Shown one piece after another: positions 47,422 to 59,557 of a stretch of DNA of 64,000 bases. The position numbers and the translations under genes were made by a program. Below the pieces are notes generated by a model. The model saw only the letters and a list, made by a program, of their open reading frames with translations, ran no database searches and was not told the DNA's origin. The DNA is from Pseudoxanthomonas sp. (GTDB lineage Bacteria; Pseudomonadota; Gammaproteobacteria; Xanthomonadales; Xanthomonadaceae): positions 62,001 to 126,000 of the forward strand of contig NZ_PKDG01000008.1 of assembly GCF_002863005.1 (NCBI RefSeq), in the 5' to 3' direction. Position 1 is the stretch's first letter. Each line of letters opens with the position of its first letter.

Positions 47422-48681
47422 ATGGCCGTGACCCGTTCCGCTGCGAAGACCGCCACCGCGCCTGTGCGCGAGAATCCGCTCAATCTGTTTGTCTGGGAAG
47501 GCACTGACAAGCGTGGCGTGAAGATGAAGGGCGAGCAATCGTCCAAGAACGCCAACTTCCTGCGGGCGGAGTTACGCAAGCAGGGCATCAATCCGACCGT
47601 GGTCAAGGTAAAGCCCAAACCGTTGTTCGGCGCGGCAGGGAAGACCATATCCGCAAAGGAGATCGCGTTCTTCAGCCGCCAGTTGGCGACGATGATGAAG
47701 TCCGGGGTGCCGATGGTGTCCTCCCTCGAGATTATTGAAGGAGGTCAGAAGAACCCGCGAATGAGCAAGATGGTGCAGCAAATACGCTTCGACATCGAAG
47801 GCGGCTCCTCTCTGCATGAAGCCATTAGCAAGCATCCCGTGCAGTTCGACGAGCTTTATCGCAATTTGGTGCGTGCAGGCGAGTCCGCTGGCGTGCTCGA
47901 AACGGTTCTCGACACCATCGCTAGCTACAAGGAAAACCTGGAAGCGCTGAAGGGTAAGATCAAGAAGGCACTTTTCTACCCCACCGCCGTCATGGCGGTT
48001 GCGATTCTGGTGTGCGCCGTAATCCTCATCTACGTTGTTCCCGTCTTTGAAGACACCTTCAAGGGCTTCGGCACTGAGCTCCCCGCATTCACGCAGCTCG
48101 TCGTCAACATGTCGCGCTTTATGGTCAGCTGGTGGTGGGCGCTTCTCATTCTTGTGGTGGGTGCCGGCTTCCTGGGTGTGTCGCTGTTCAAGCGCTCTCC
48201 AGCATTCCAGCACGCGGTCGATCGACTGATCTTGAAGGTCCCGGTGATCGGCCAAATCATGCACAACTCGTCGATCGCCCGTTTCGCCCGTACAACGGCG
48301 GTTACCTTTAAAGCAGGTGTTCCGTTGGTGGAAGCGTTGGACACAGTAGCCGGAGCCACCGGCAATACTGTTTACGAGAAAGCAGTTCACCGCATGCGTG
48401 ATGACGTTTCCGTCGGCTATCCGCTGAACATGGCTATGAAGCAGACGCAGCAATTCCCCCACATGGTGGTGCAGATGACCGCTATCGGTGAAGAAGCCGG
48501 TGCACTTGATACCATGCTGTTCAAGGTTGCGGACTACTTCGAGCAGGAGGTCAATAATGCCGTCGATGCGCTCTCCAGCTTGCTTGAACCCTTCATCATG
48601 GTAGTGATCGGCGTGTTGGTCGGCGGCATGGTCATCGCCATGTATCTTCCCATCTTCAAAATCGCAGCAACGGCCGGCTGA
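47422..48681 (+). CDS. pilC: Type IV pilus inner-membrane platform protein PilC
   Basis: A 419-residue GspF-family platform protein. It shows two repeated cytoplasmic domains ('AFFSRQLATMMKSGVPMVSS' and 'ARFARTTAVTFKAGVPLVEA') and three membrane segments ('AVMAVAILVCAVILIYVV', 'WWWALLILVVGAGFLGVSLF' and the end 'MVVIGVLVGGMVIAMYLPIF'). PilC links the PilB motor to the growing fibre. AGGGG precedes the ATG. pilD follows 3 bases after its stop. Confidence 0.97.
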   Translation: MAVTRSAAKTATAPVRENPLNLFVWEGTDKRGVKMKGEQSSKNANFLRAELRKQGINPTVVKVKPKPLFGAAGKTISAKEIAFFSRQLATMMKSGVPMVSSLEIIEGGQKNPRMSKMVQQIRFDIEGGSSLHEAISKHPVQFDELYRNLVRAGESAGVLETVLDTIASYKENLEALKGKIKKALFYPTAVMAVAILVCAVILIYVVPVFEDTFKGFGTELPAFTQLVVNMSRFMVSWWWALLILVVGAGFLGVSLFKRSPAFQHAVDRLILKVPVIGQIMHNSSIARFARTTAVTFKAGVPLVEALDTVAGATGNTVYEKAVHRMRDDVSVGYPLNMAMKQTQQFPHMVVQMTAIGEEAGALDTMLFKVADYFEQEVNNAVDALSSLLEPFIMVVIGVLVGGMVIAMYLPIFKIAATAG

Positions 48682-48684
48682 TTC

Positions 48685-49548
48685 GTGGCATTCCTGGATC
48701 AGCACCCCGAACTGGGGTATCCCGTGGTGGCAGGCCTCGGCCTGCTGGTGGGCAGCTTCCTCAACGTGGTCATCCTTCGGCTGCCGCGGCGGCTGGAATG
48801 GGAGTGGAAGCGCGACGCGCGCGAGGTGCTGGAGGAGCCGGAACTGTACGACCCGCCGCCACCCGGCATCGTGGTGGAGCGCTCGCACTGTCCGCACTGC
48901 AAGACCCCGCTGTCCTGGTACGAGAACATCCCGCTCTTCAGCTGGCTGGCCCTGCGCGGCAAGTGCCGGCACTGCAAGGCACCGATTTCGCCCCAGTATC
49001 CCCTCGTCGAACTGCTGACCGCGGTGCTGGCGGTGGCGTCGGTCTGGCGGTTCGGCTTCGGCTGGCAGGGCTTCGGCGCCGCCCTGCTGAGTTGCTACCT
49101 GGTGGCCTTGAGCGGCATCGACCTGCGCACGCGTCTGCTGCCGGACCAGTTGACGCTTCCACTGATGTGGCTGGGCCTGATCGGCAGCCTGGACAACCTC
49201 TACATGCCCGCCAAGCCCGCCCTGCTGGGCGCGATTGCCGGCTATGTCTCGCTGTGGCTGGTGTGGTGGCTGTTCAAGCAGATCACCGGCAAGGAAGGGA
49301 TGGGCCGGGGCGACTTCAAGCTGCTGGCCGCGCTGGGCGCATGGGTGGGGCTGAGCGGTGTGCTGCCGATCATCCTGATTTCTTCACTGGTGGGCGCCGT
49401 GGTCGGCTCGGTCTGGCTGGCGATGAAGGGGCGCGATCGCGCCACGCCCATTCCGTTCGGCCCTTACCTGGCCATCGCAGGCTGGATCGTCTTCTTCTGG
49501 GGCCAGCAGATCGTCGACGCGTACCTGCGCTTCGCCGGGCTGAAGTGA
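48685..49548 (+). CDS. pilD: Prepilin peptidase and N-methyltransferase PilD
   Basis: A 287-residue inner-membrane aspartyl protease that removes the pilin leader and methylates the new N-terminus. It has two CxxC pairs ('SHCPHCKTP', 'GKCRHCKAP'), as in bifunctional enzymes, and the catalytic aspartates in 'SGIDLRTRLLPDQLTLP' and 'GMGRGDFKLLAALG'. About eight membrane helices are visible. It starts at GTG (48685), directly after pilC. It should process both pilins upstream, and type II secretion pseudopilins if present elsewhere. Confidence 0.97.
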   Translation: MAFLDQHPELGYPVVAGLGLLVGSFLNVVILRLPRRLEWEWKRDAREVLEEPELYDPPPPGIVVERSHCPHCKTPLSWYENIPLFSWLALRGKCRHCKAPISPQYPLVELLTAVLAVASVWRFGFGWQGFGAALLSCYLVALSGIDLRTRLLPDQLTLPLMWLGLIGSLDNLYMPAKPALLGAIAGYVSLWLVWWLFKQITGKEGMGRGDFKLLAALGAWVGLSGVLPIILISSLVGAVVGSVWLAMKGRDRATPIPFGPYLAIAGWIVFFWGQQIVDAYLRFAGLK

Positions 49549-49598
49549 GCCGCCGGCCCTAGGGCACGCGTCGGCGGTCCCTGCCCCATACTTCGCGC

Positions 49599-50216
49599 AT
49601 GAGCGATTACTTCATCGGACTGACTGGCGGCATCGCCTCGGGCAAGAGTGCGCTGGAAAAAGCCTTCGCCACCCACGGCATCGTGGTAGCCGACGCCGAC
49701 CTGCTGGCGCGCGAGGTGGTGCAGCCGGGCGCCCCCGCCCTTGCGGCGGTGGTGGAGCGGTTCGGCCCCGACGTACTGCGGGCCGATGGCCAGCTCGACC
49801 GCGCAGCCCTGCGTGCGCGCGTCTTCGGCAACGAGGAAGAGCGCCGTGCGCTGGAAGCGATCCTCCACCCCGCCATCCGGATCCGCCTGCAGGCGATCTG
49901 CCAGCAGGCCACCAGCCCGTACGCCATCGCCGTGATTCCCCTGCTCACCGAGGGCGGCGGCCGCGCCAGCTACCCGTGGCTGCACCGCATCCTGGTGGTC
50001 GACACCCCCGCCGCCGTGCAAAAGGTGCGCCTGATGCAGCGCGATGGCATCGATGCCGCCCTGGCCGACAGGATGATGGCGGCCCAGGCCACCCGCGCCG
50101 ACCGCCTGGCCCTCGCCGACGACATCGTCGTCAACGATGGCGACCTGCACCACCTGCAACATGCCGCCGACGCCCTGCATCGGCGCTACCTCGCCCTGGC
50201 CAACGCCACCCCGTAG
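49599..50216 (+). CDS. coaE: Dephospho-CoA kinase
   Basis: A 205-residue P-loop kinase for the last step of coenzyme A synthesis. Walker A is 'IGLTGGIASGKSALEKAFA'. Other family motifs are 'VVADADLLAREVVQPG' and 'AVIPLLTEGGGRASYPWLHR'. It follows pilD by about 50 bases, as in other Xanthomonadaceae. A REP-like half element lies right after it, overlapping the end of the opposite gene. Confidence 0.96.
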   Translation: MSDYFIGLTGGIASGKSALEKAFATHGIVVADADLLAREVVQPGAPALAAVVERFGPDVLRADGQLDRAALRARVFGNEEERRALEAILHPAIRIRLQAICQQATSPYAIAVIPLLTEGGGRASYPWLHRILVVDTPAAVQKVRLMQRDGIDAALADRMMAAQATRADRLALADDIVVNDGDLHHLQHAADALHRRYLALANATP

Positions 50217-50234
50217 TCTCCCGCCGCACAGCTT

Positions 50235-50262
50235 TGTAGGAGCGGGCCATGCCCGCGATGCG
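50235..50262. repeat. REP-like half element
   Basis: TGTAGGAGCGGGCCATGCCCGCGATGCG lies between the coaE stop and the end of the Nudix gene. It is the same unit as the arms at 42.1 and 43.9 kb, but without a matching second arm here. Confidence 0.8.
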
Positions 50263-51213
50263 CTATGTCATGGGCCACAGTCCGCGGATGGCCGCGATGC
50301 CTTGTGCGCCATGCCGCCGGGCTTCGGTGATGTCGGCGGTTCCCATGCCGCCGATGGCGTAGATCGGCAACGACACGCCTTCGCGCCGGTGGACGAACCC
50401 CTGCCACCCGATCGCCTGGCCGCCGGGATGGCTGGGAGTCGGATGCACGCTGCCCACGACGGCGAAATCGCACCCCAGCGCCTGCGCCTTCTGCAGTTCG
50501 TCCGGCGTGTGGCACGACGACGCCACTGGCAGACCGTCCGGCAAGGGCCGCGCCGCGAGGGCGTCGAGTTGCGAGGCACGCAGGTGCACGCCGGCCTGCA
50601 GTTCCTGCGCCAGCTCGATGTCGCCATTGAGCAGCACCGCTGCTCCGGCATCACGGCAACGCGCGACAGCATCTCGCGCCAGCGTCTTCCACGCCTCGCC
50701 CGACAGGCTGCGCGCGCGCACCTGCACGCGACGGATACCGTTCGACAGGGCTTGCTCCAGCGCGGCCAGCCAGCGTGACGGATCGGCGGGTTCCGGCGTC
50801 ACGAGGTAACGGTCGGGCTGCAGCAGGGCCGCGACCACCGGGCGGTCGGCGGGCGGCATGTCGTAGCGCGCCAGCTTGTCGGGCGCGACCCATGCCAGGG
50901 CCTGCCCCTCGTGCCCGCGCGGGGTGCCGGTCCAGCCGGTCAGGTGCCGCACGTCCAGGCACAGGCGCTTGTCGGGGTACTGCTGCGGCACACTGATGAT
51001 GGGCTCGCCCACGCGTGCCTCGATGCCGAGTTCCTCGCGCAATTCGCGCACCAGCGCCTCCTCCGGGCTCTCGCCGGGCTCCTGCTTGCCGCCGGGGAAT
51101 TCCCAGCGTCCCGCCAGGTCGCGCCCCTCGGTCCGGCGGGCGAGCAGGATGCGGCCGCGCGCGTCGGTGATGACGGCGGCCATGACATGGATGGAACGCA
51201 ACGGGGTGGGCAT
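50263..51213 (-). CDS. Nudix hydrolase fused to a thiamine phosphate synthase-like (TenI) domain
   Basis: A 316-residue fusion. Residues about 1-130 are a MutT-type Nudix domain with a perfect Nudix box in 'GGKQEPGESPEEALVRELRE' continuing 'ELGIE'. Residues about 135-316 are a TIM barrel of the TenI / thiamine phosphate synthase family ('VQVRARSLSGEAWKTLARDA', 'VHLRASQLDALAARPLPDG', 'FAVVGSVHPTPSHPG', 'IYAIGGMGTADI'). The Nudix part should cleave 8-oxo-dGTP. The role of the barrel in such fusions is not settled. The ATG at 51213 lacks a clear ribosome site. The ATG at 51183 is an alternative. Confidence 0.9.
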   Translation of the reverse strand: MPTPLRSIHVMAAVITDARGRILLARRTEGRDLAGRWEFPGGKQEPGESPEEALVRELREELGIEARVGEPIISVPQQYPDKRLCLDVRHLTGWTGTPRGHEGQALAWVAPDKLARYDMPPADRPVVAALLQPDRYLVTPEPADPSRWLAALEQALSNGIRRVQVRARSLSGEAWKTLARDAVARCRDAGAAVLLNGDIELAQELQAGVHLRASQLDALAARPLPDGLPVASSCHTPDELQKAQALGCDFAVVGSVHPTPSHPGGQAIGWQGFVHRREGVSLPIYAIGGMGTADITEARRHGAQGIAAIRGLWPMT

Positions 51214-51275
51214 GGAGGAAGCTTGCCGGGAACCGGCAGGTAGACGCAAATAGGCGCGCCGATGCCCGGACCCGC

Positions 51276-51307
51276 AAAAAGAAAAGCCGCGCAGTGCGCG
51301 GCTTTTC
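51276..51307 (-). terminator. Intrinsic terminator of secA
   Basis: On the minus strand GAAAAGCCGCGC pairs over 12 bases with GCGCGGCTTTTC around a 3-base loop, then runs into TTTTTG (51276-51280). It lies about 20 bases after the secA stop. Confidence 0.93.
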
Positions 51308-51328
51308 CGCCAGGCGAAAGGCGATGCC

Positions 51329-54079
<2,751 letters not shown>

Positions 54080-54250
54080 GTAGGGAACCGGAAAGGAAAA
54101 GGACGCCGGGGCGGCGCAGCGTGTGCGGCCCCAAAACGAAACAGGGCGCAAGGCGCCCTGTCTGGCAACACCGTATTGTAGCTTGGGGCGCCGCCCGGGG
54201 AATCAAGGCGGGCCGTCAGACCGCCCCGCCCCCGATTGGTTCCGCGCGGA

Positions 54251-55201
54251 TCAGCCGCGCTTGACCTGCCCGACCGGCGTCGGGCCTTCGCCCAGGAACT
54301 TGCGCGGATTGACCACGCGCCCGTTCTCCCACACCTCGAAATGCACGTGCGCGCCGGTGGAGCGGCCCGTCGAGCCGGCCTTGGCCACTTCCTGGCCCAC
54401 GCGCACCAGGTCGCCCGCACGCACGCTGAGGCGCGAGTTGTGCGCATAGCGGGTCACGTAGCCATTGCCATGGTCCACGTCGATCACGTTACCGTAGCCA
54501 CCCTTCACGCCCGCGAAGCTGACCACGCCATCGGCCACCGACAGCACCGGATCGCCCACACGCGCTTTGAAGTCGATGCCCTTGTGGTTCTGGCCGCCGC
54601 CGCCGAACGGATCGGCGCGACCGCCGAAACCGGAGGTGATGTAGCTGTTGGCGATCGGCATGCGGCCCGGAGTCGCATTCTTGTCGAGCTCCCGGTTGAA
54701 CAGCAGCGCTTCCAGCACAGACAACTGGCGACCGGAGGCGGCGAACTGCTGCTCTAGCTTGTCCACGCCGTCCTTCAGGTCGGCAGGCTTCATGTCGAAC
54801 GACACGTCGTTGCCGCCGACGCCGACCGGCTCGTTGAAGTCGAACTCGCCGTCCTGCAGCTGGCCCACGCGGGTGAGCCGCTCGCCCAGCGCGTTGAGCC
54901 GATTGGCCTGCGCCTGCAGTTCGCCCAGGCGCGCGGCCATGGCGTTGATTTCCTGCTGCGCGCCGCGACGGACCTGGTCCAGTTCGGTATCGCGCTGCTC
55001 GGCCTTGGCCTGCAGCAGCGACACCTGGGCCATGCCGGCAGCGCTGCGTCCGGCGGCGCCGACCAGCAGGCCGGCGGCGACCAGCACCGCGGCACTGGCC
55101 AGCGGACGTGCGTGGAACGCGAGGCGGATGCGATAGGCGCCATGGGCGGACGCATGGGCCCACCAGGTACGCGAATTGTTTACGATGGTCTTAAAGCTCA
55201 T
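54251..55201 (-). CDS. M23 family metallopeptidase with coiled coil
   Basis: A 316-residue periplasmic protein. It has one N-terminal membrane anchor ('PLASAAVLVAAGLLVGAAG'), a coiled coil (about 60-115, 'AQQEINAMAARLGELQAQAN') and a C-terminal LytM domain with the full zinc set: 'QNHKGIDFKARVGDPVLSV' (HxxxD) and 'GAHVHFEVWENG' (HxH). It should cut cross-links in peptidoglycan. The coiled coil and anchor are of the MepM / DipM kind seen in division hydrolases, which fits its place next to the division cluster. It is divergent from the DUF721 gene, with only 8 bases between starts. Confidence 0.93.
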   Translation of the reverse strand: MSFKTIVNNSRTWWAHASAHGAYRIRLAFHARPLASAAVLVAAGLLVGAAGRSAAGMAQVSLLQAKAEQRDTELDQVRRGAQQEINAMAARLGELQAQANRLNALGERLTRVGQLQDGEFDFNEPVGVGGNDVSFDMKPADLKDGVDKLEQQFAASGRQLSVLEALLFNRELDKNATPGRMPIANSYITSGFGGRADPFGGGGQNHKGIDFKARVGDPVLSVADGVVSFAGVKGGYGNVIDVDHGNGYVTRYAHNSRLSVRAGDLVRVGQEVAKAGSTGRSTGAHVHFEVWENGRVVNPRKFLGEGPTPVGQVKRG

Positions 55202-55209
55202 AGATACCG

Positions 55210-55677
55210 ATGTCTGATTCGAAGTCCAAGCCGCGCCGCGCCGGCATCGCGCAACCTGCCCTGCAGGCTGCCCTGACGGATGCCGCCACCGACCCGGTGC
55301 GTCGTGCCATGTGGCTCGACGCCTTGGAACAGCAGCTTCGCCCCTGCCTTCCGCCTGCCCTCGCGCCGCATTGCCGGTTGGCGAACGTGGCGGGCAAGCG
55401 GCTCGTTTTTATCGTCGACTCCCCCGTGTGGAACGCCCGGCTTCGCCTGGCGGCACCCGAATTGATCAACGTGGCCCAATCCATCGGACTGGCGGTCACC
55501 GAAGTCACCGCCAAGACAAGCCCCGCGTCGGTCATCAAGCCTGCGCAGAACCCGGTCGTACCCGTATCGGAGGCGTCCCGCAAAGGGCTGCAAGCGGCCC
55601 TCGACCTCCTGTCCGAACCGGACTCCGCCGGTACGCCTGCCGATCGCGGCAGTCATCGTGGTCGGCGGAAAAATTGA
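55210..55677 (+). CDS. DUF721 protein (DciA-like replicative helicase loader candidate)
   Basis: A 155-residue protein with the DUF721 core: 'LRPCLPPALAPHCRLANV', then 'KRLVFIVDSPVWNARLRL'. The family includes DciA, the ancestral loader of DnaB in bacteria without DnaC, which has the same KH-like fold. It is not proved here. The C-terminal half is disordered and basic ('SHRGRRKN'). The divergent start lies only 8 bases from the M23 gene start, so the promoters must overlap. Confidence 0.85.
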   Translation: MSDSKSKPRRAGIAQPALQAALTDAATDPVRRAMWLDALEQQLRPCLPPALAPHCRLANVAGKRLVFIVDSPVWNARLRLAAPELINVAQSIGLAVTEVTAKTSPASVIKPAQNPVVPVSEASRKGLQAALDLLSEPDSAGTPADRGSHRGRRKN

Positions 55678-55856
55678 CTCGGCCATCACGAGGGACGGGG
55701 CATGGTACCGGCCACCGCTGGTCGGAGCGTTAGCCAGAAGTTAAGGTTGCGTTATTTCCGGGCCCATTTCCTGATCGAGGTCACAGTTTCGCGAAGGCGT
55801 AACGAATCGCGCGCGCACGCGTGACGGGGGTGGGAAACCGGGCGACAACGGATTCA

Positions 55857-55873
55857 CCGTCCCGACGGGACGG
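55857..55873 (-). terminator. Hairpin after lpxC
   Basis: A 7 base-pair stem CCGTCCC / GGGACGG with a 3-base loop, just past the lpxC stop on the minus strand. There is no T-run. The rest of 55678-55878 holds no gene. Confidence 0.45.
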
Positions 55874-55878
55874 AGGTC

Positions 55879-56793
55879 TCAGACGGCCAGGGCGGGGGCC
55901 GCGTACGTGACCGGCGACGGCGCGGTACGGTCTTCGAACGTCACTTCTTCCCACGCCGAGGTCTGGGCAAGCAGGGCGCGGACCAGCTTGTTGTTGAGTG
56001 CATGGCCCGACTTGAAGCCCTCGTAGGCGCCCAGGATGGGGCGGCCGGCGAGGTAGAGGTCGCCGATGGCGTCCAGGATCTTGTGGCGGACGAATTCGTC
56101 CGTGTAGCGCAGGCCATCTTCGTTCAGCACGCGGAACTCGTCGAGCACGATGGCGTTGTCCATCGAACCGCCGAGGCCGAGGTTGCGCTCACGCATGTAT
56201 TCCAGGTCGCGCATGAACCCGAACGTGCGTGCACGTGCGACTTCCTTGACATACGCGCCGGTGGAGAAGTCCACCTCTGCGCGCGATTGCGACGCCGGGA
56301 TCATCGGGTGGTCGAACTTGACCGTGAAGCCCAGCTTGAAGCCGTCGTAAGGCTCGAAGCGCGCCACCTTGTCGCCGTCGGTGACCTCCACCGTATGCAG
56401 GATGCGGATGAAGCGCTTCGGCGCGTCCTGCTCGGCGATGCCGGCGGACTGGATCAGGAACACGAACGGACCCGCCGAGCCGTCCATGATCGGCAACTCG
56501 GCCGAGGACAGTTCAACGTATGCGTTGTCGACGCCGAGGCCGGCCATCGCCGACATCAGGTGTTCGACGGTCTGCACCTTCGCACCTTCGCAGGTGAGGC
56601 CCGTGCACAGCGTGGTCTCGGTGACCAGATCGGCGCTCGCGGGAATCTCCACCACCGGCGACAGGTCGACGCGCCGGAACACGATGCCGGTATCCGCCGG
56701 GGCCGGGCGCAGGGTCATGTAGACCTTTTCGCCACTGTGCAGCCCCACGCCCGTCGCGCGGATCACGTTCTTGAGGGTGCGTTGCTGGGCCAT
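55879..56793 (-). CDS. lpxC: UDP-3-O-acyl-N-acetylglucosamine deacetylase
   Basis: A 304-residue zinc deacetylase, the committed step of lipid A synthesis. Metal ligands are in '[20 protein letters not shown]' (His), '[17 protein letters not shown]' (His, Asp) and '[14 protein letters not shown]' (catalytic His). It starts '[19 protein letters not shown]'. It ends the dcw run, with 215 bases between it and ftsZ, and is probably transcribed with it or from its own promoter. Confidence 0.98.
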   Translation of the reverse strand: MAQQRTLKNVIRATGVGLHSGEKVYMTLRPAPADTGIVFRRVDLSPVVEIPASADLVTETTLCTGLTCEGAKVQTVEHLMSAMAGLGVDNAYVELSSAELPIMDGSAGPFVFLIQSAGIAEQDAPKRFIRILHTVEVTDGDKVARFEPYDGFKLGFTVKFDHPMIPASQSRAEVDFSTGAYVKEVARARTFGFMRDLEYMRERNLGLGGSMDNAIVLDEFRVLNEDGLRYTDEFVRHKILDAIGDLYLAGRPILGAYEGFKSGHALNNKLVRALLAQTSAWEEVTFEDRTAPSPVTYAAPALAV

Positions 56794-56921
56794 CGGAGGG
56801 GATCGCAGGTGGGGGGAACCTGAGGGGGCAGCGAGAATATCACGTAGGCCACTGAATCTTAACGGAAGAACCGGTCTGTCCCACGCCTGCAACAACGGCC
56901 TGGTAGCGCCGTCGGGAAAGG

Positions 56922-56949
56922 GCTGCCGGACCGGTGAAGGTCCGGCAGC
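56922..56949 (-). terminator. Hairpin between ftsZ and lpxC
   Basis: An 11 base-pair perfect stem GCTGCCGGACC / GGTCCGGCAGC with a 6-base loop. On the minus strand it is followed by CCTTTCCC. It is a weak intrinsic terminator or attenuator after ftsZ. Confidence 0.6.
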
Positions 56950-57008
56950 AAAAGGACAGGGCGATGCTGCGATACGGCCCCTCCCCTTGCGGGGAGGGTG
57001 TTGCGTGA

Positions 57009-58235
57009 TCAGTCCGCCTGGCGGCGCAGGAACGCCGGGATGTCCAGGTAGTCGGACGGCAGCTCCGCTGCGACGGGTGCCGACGCGGGGGCCGACGGCG
57101 CGGGCGAGGCCGAACCACGGCGCAGGCCCAGGCCGCTGGTGGCGGCGCTGATCGGATCCATCGAGAAGCCGTCGTCGATCGGCATGCCGGTTGTGGCGTC
57201 GCGGACCAGCTTGATCGGCGCGCGCATCGGCTCGCGCAGGTCGCCGCCACGGCCGACCGGCTGGCGGGCGGCGTTGCGGTTCAAGCCCGTGGCGACCACG
57301 GTCACGCGCACTTCGTCCTGCATGTCCGGATCGAGCACGGTGCCGACCACGACCGTCGCGTCTTCCGAAGCGAAGCCCTCGATGGTGCGGCCGACTTCGT
57401 CGAACTCGGCCATCGTGAAGTCCGGGCCGGCGGTGATGTTGACCAGGATGCCATTGGCACCGTTGAGGTTGACGTCGTCCAGCAGCGGGTTCTGGATCGC
57501 GGCCTCGGCGGCGGCCTGCGCGCGGTCGTCGCCGCGGGCGCTGCCGGTGCCCATCATGGCCAGGCCCATCTCGCTCATCACGGTGCGCACGTCGGCGAAG
57601 TCGACGTTGATCAGGCCCGGGCGGACGATCAGGTCGGCGATGCCCTGCACCGCACCGAGCAGCACGTCATTGGCGGCGCGGAAGGCCTGGATCATCGTCG
57701 CGTTGCGGCCCAGCACGGTGATCAGCTTTTCGTTCGGGATGGTGATCAGCGAATCGCAGTGGTGGCTCAGTTCCTCGATGCCCTTCAGCGCGACCTGCAT
57801 GCGGCGGCGGCCTTCGAACGGGAACGGCTTGGTGACCACGGCGACGGTCAGGATGCCCATCTCCTTGGCCAGCTGTGCCACGACCGGCGCGGCGCCGGTA
57901 CCGGTGCCGCCGCCCATGCCGGCGGTGATGAACACCATGTCGGCGCCGTCCAGCGCGTCGATGATGCGCTCGCGGTCTTCCAGTGCGGCCTGGCGGCCGA
58001 CTTCCGGATTCGCACCCGCACCCAGGCCCTTGGTGACGTTGCTGCCGAGTTGCAGCTGCAGCTTGGCGCCGCAGTTCTTGATCGCCTGCGAATCGGTGTT
58101 GGCGGTGATGAACTCAACGCCGTCCACGCTGCCGTTGACCATGTGCGCCACGGCGTTGCCGCCGCCGCCGCCCACGCCCACGACCTTGATCACCGCATTC
58201 GGGGCCATCTTTTCAACCAGTTCGAAATGTGCCAT
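57009..58235 (-). CDS. ftsZ: Cell division tubulin homolog FtsZ
   Basis: A 408-residue GTPase that forms the Z ring. The GTP-binding loop is '[20 protein letters not shown]', the T7 loop is '[18 protein letters not shown]', and the C-terminal tail is '[15 protein letters not shown]', the binding site for FtsA and ZipA. It follows ftsA by 86 bases and is the last gene before lpxC. Confidence 0.99.
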   Translation of the reverse strand: MAHFELVEKMAPNAVIKVVGVGGGGGNAVAHMVNGSVDGVEFITANTDSQAIKNCGAKLQLQLGSNVTKGLGAGANPEVGRQAALEDRERIIDALDGADMVFITAGMGGGTGTGAAPVVAQLAKEMGILTVAVVTKPFPFEGRRRMQVALKGIEELSHHCDSLITIPNEKLITVLGRNATMIQAFRAANDVLLGAVQGIADLIVRPGLINVDFADVRTVMSEMGLAMMGTGSARGDDRAQAAAEAAIQNPLLDDVNLNGANGILVNITAGPDFTMAEFDEVGRTIEGFASEDATVVVGTVLDPDMQDEVRVTVVATGLNRNAARQPVGRGGDLREPMRAPIKLVRDATTGMPIDDGFSMDPISAATSGLGLRRGSASPAPSAPASAPVAAELPSDYLDIPAFLRRQAD

Positions 58236-58321
58236 GTCCTTGTCCTCGTTTATTTAGTTATGTGGTGCTGGGTGGAACGAACGTCGTGACGCCTTCAACT
58301 TCGCGGAGGATGTCGCCTCAC

Positions 58322-59557
58322 TCAGAACTCGCCGCGATACCAGTTCTGCAGTTTCTTGAACCAGCTGCCCGCCTTGCCCGTGGGCAACGACGGACGCCGG
58401 GGATGTTCGATCTGGCTGCCCATCAGCAGCAGGCCCACGCCGGTGGCATGCACCGGGTTGCCGACCACTTCGCCCAGCCCGGTGACGTGCTGCGGGATGC
58501 CGACGCGCACGGGCATCTGCAGCATTTCTTCCGCCAGCTCGACGACGCCTTCCATCTTCGCGGCGCCACCTGTCAGCACCATGCCGGCGCGCACGCGCTC
58601 TTCGAAACCGGAGCGGCGCAGTTCGGCCTGCACCATCTCGAAGATCTCCTCGTAGCGCTGCTGCACGGCCTGCGCCAGCGCGTGGCGCGGCAGGCGGCGC
58701 GGCGGGCGGTCGCCCACGCTCGGCACCTGGATGCTTTCTTCGGCCGTGGCGAGCTGGGCCAGCGCGCAGGCGTAGCGCACCTTGATCTGTTCGGCTTCCG
58801 GCGTCGGCGTGCGCAGCATGTGCGCGATGTCGTTGGTGACCTGGTCGCCGGCGATAGGCAGCGAGGCCGTGTGGCAGATCGCACCCTGCACGAACACCGC
58901 CAGGTCGGTGGTGCCCGCCCCCATGTCGACCAGCACCACGCCAAGTTCGCGCTCGTCGCTGGTCAGCACGGCGACGCTGGAGGCCAGCGAGGAGAAGATC
59001 AGGTCATCGATCTGCAGGCCGCAGCGCTGCACGCACTTGCTGATGTTGGCGGCCGCCGACTGCGCGCAGAACACCAGATGCGCGTCCACCTCCAAGCGCA
59101 CGCCCGTCATGCCGACCGGATTGCGGATGCCTTCCTGCGAGTTGTCCAGCTTGTACTCGCGCGGAATGGCGTGCAGGATCTTCTGGTCGGCCGGGATCGC
59201 GACCGCCTTGGCCGCCTCCAGCACGCGGTCCAGGTCGCCCCAGGTCACTTCGCCGTCGCGGATCGGCACGATGCCGGGCGAGTTCCGGCACTGCACGTGG
59301 TTGCCGGAGATCGACGCGTAGACCGAGCGGATCTCGCAGCCGGCCATCAGCTCGGCTTCCTCGATCGCGCGCTGGATCGACTGCACCGTGGATTCGATGT
59401 CCACGACGACGCCGCGCTTCAGGCCGCGCGATTCGTGCGAGCCGATGCCGATCACCTCGATCGGATTGCCCGGCGCGTACTCGCCGACCAGCGCCGTCAC
59501 CTTGGAGGTGCCGATGTCCAGCCCGACGATCAGCGATTTGTCACCCTTGCGATTCAT
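58322..59557 (-). CDS. ftsA: Cell division protein FtsA
   Basis: A 411-residue actin-like protein that tethers FtsZ to the membrane. Motifs: phosphate 1 'LIVGLDIGTSKVTALVGEY', phosphate 2 'LVDMGAGTTDLAVF', adenosine 'LTGGAAKMEGVVELA', and the amphipathic C-terminal helix 'WFKKLQNWYRGEF'. It overlaps ftsQ by 4 bases (ATGA). Confidence 0.98.
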   Translation of the reverse strand: MNRKGDKSLIVGLDIGTSKVTALVGEYAPGNPIEVIGIGSHESRGLKRGVVVDIESTVQSIQRAIEEAELMAGCEIRSVYASISGNHVQCRNSPGIVPIRDGEVTWGDLDRVLEAAKAVAIPADQKILHAIPREYKLDNSQEGIRNPVGMTGVRLEVDAHLVFCAQSAAANISKCVQRCGLQIDDLIFSSLASSVAVLTSDERELGVVLVDMGAGTTDLAVFVQGAICHTASLPIAGDQVTNDIAHMLRTPTPEAEQIKVRYACALAQLATAEESIQVPSVGDRPPRRLPRHALAQAVQQRYEEIFEMVQAELRRSGFEERVRAGMVLTGGAAKMEGVVELAEEMLQMPVRVGIPQHVTGLGEVVGNPVHATGVGLLLMGSQIEHPRRPSLPTGKAGSWFKKLQNWYRGEF

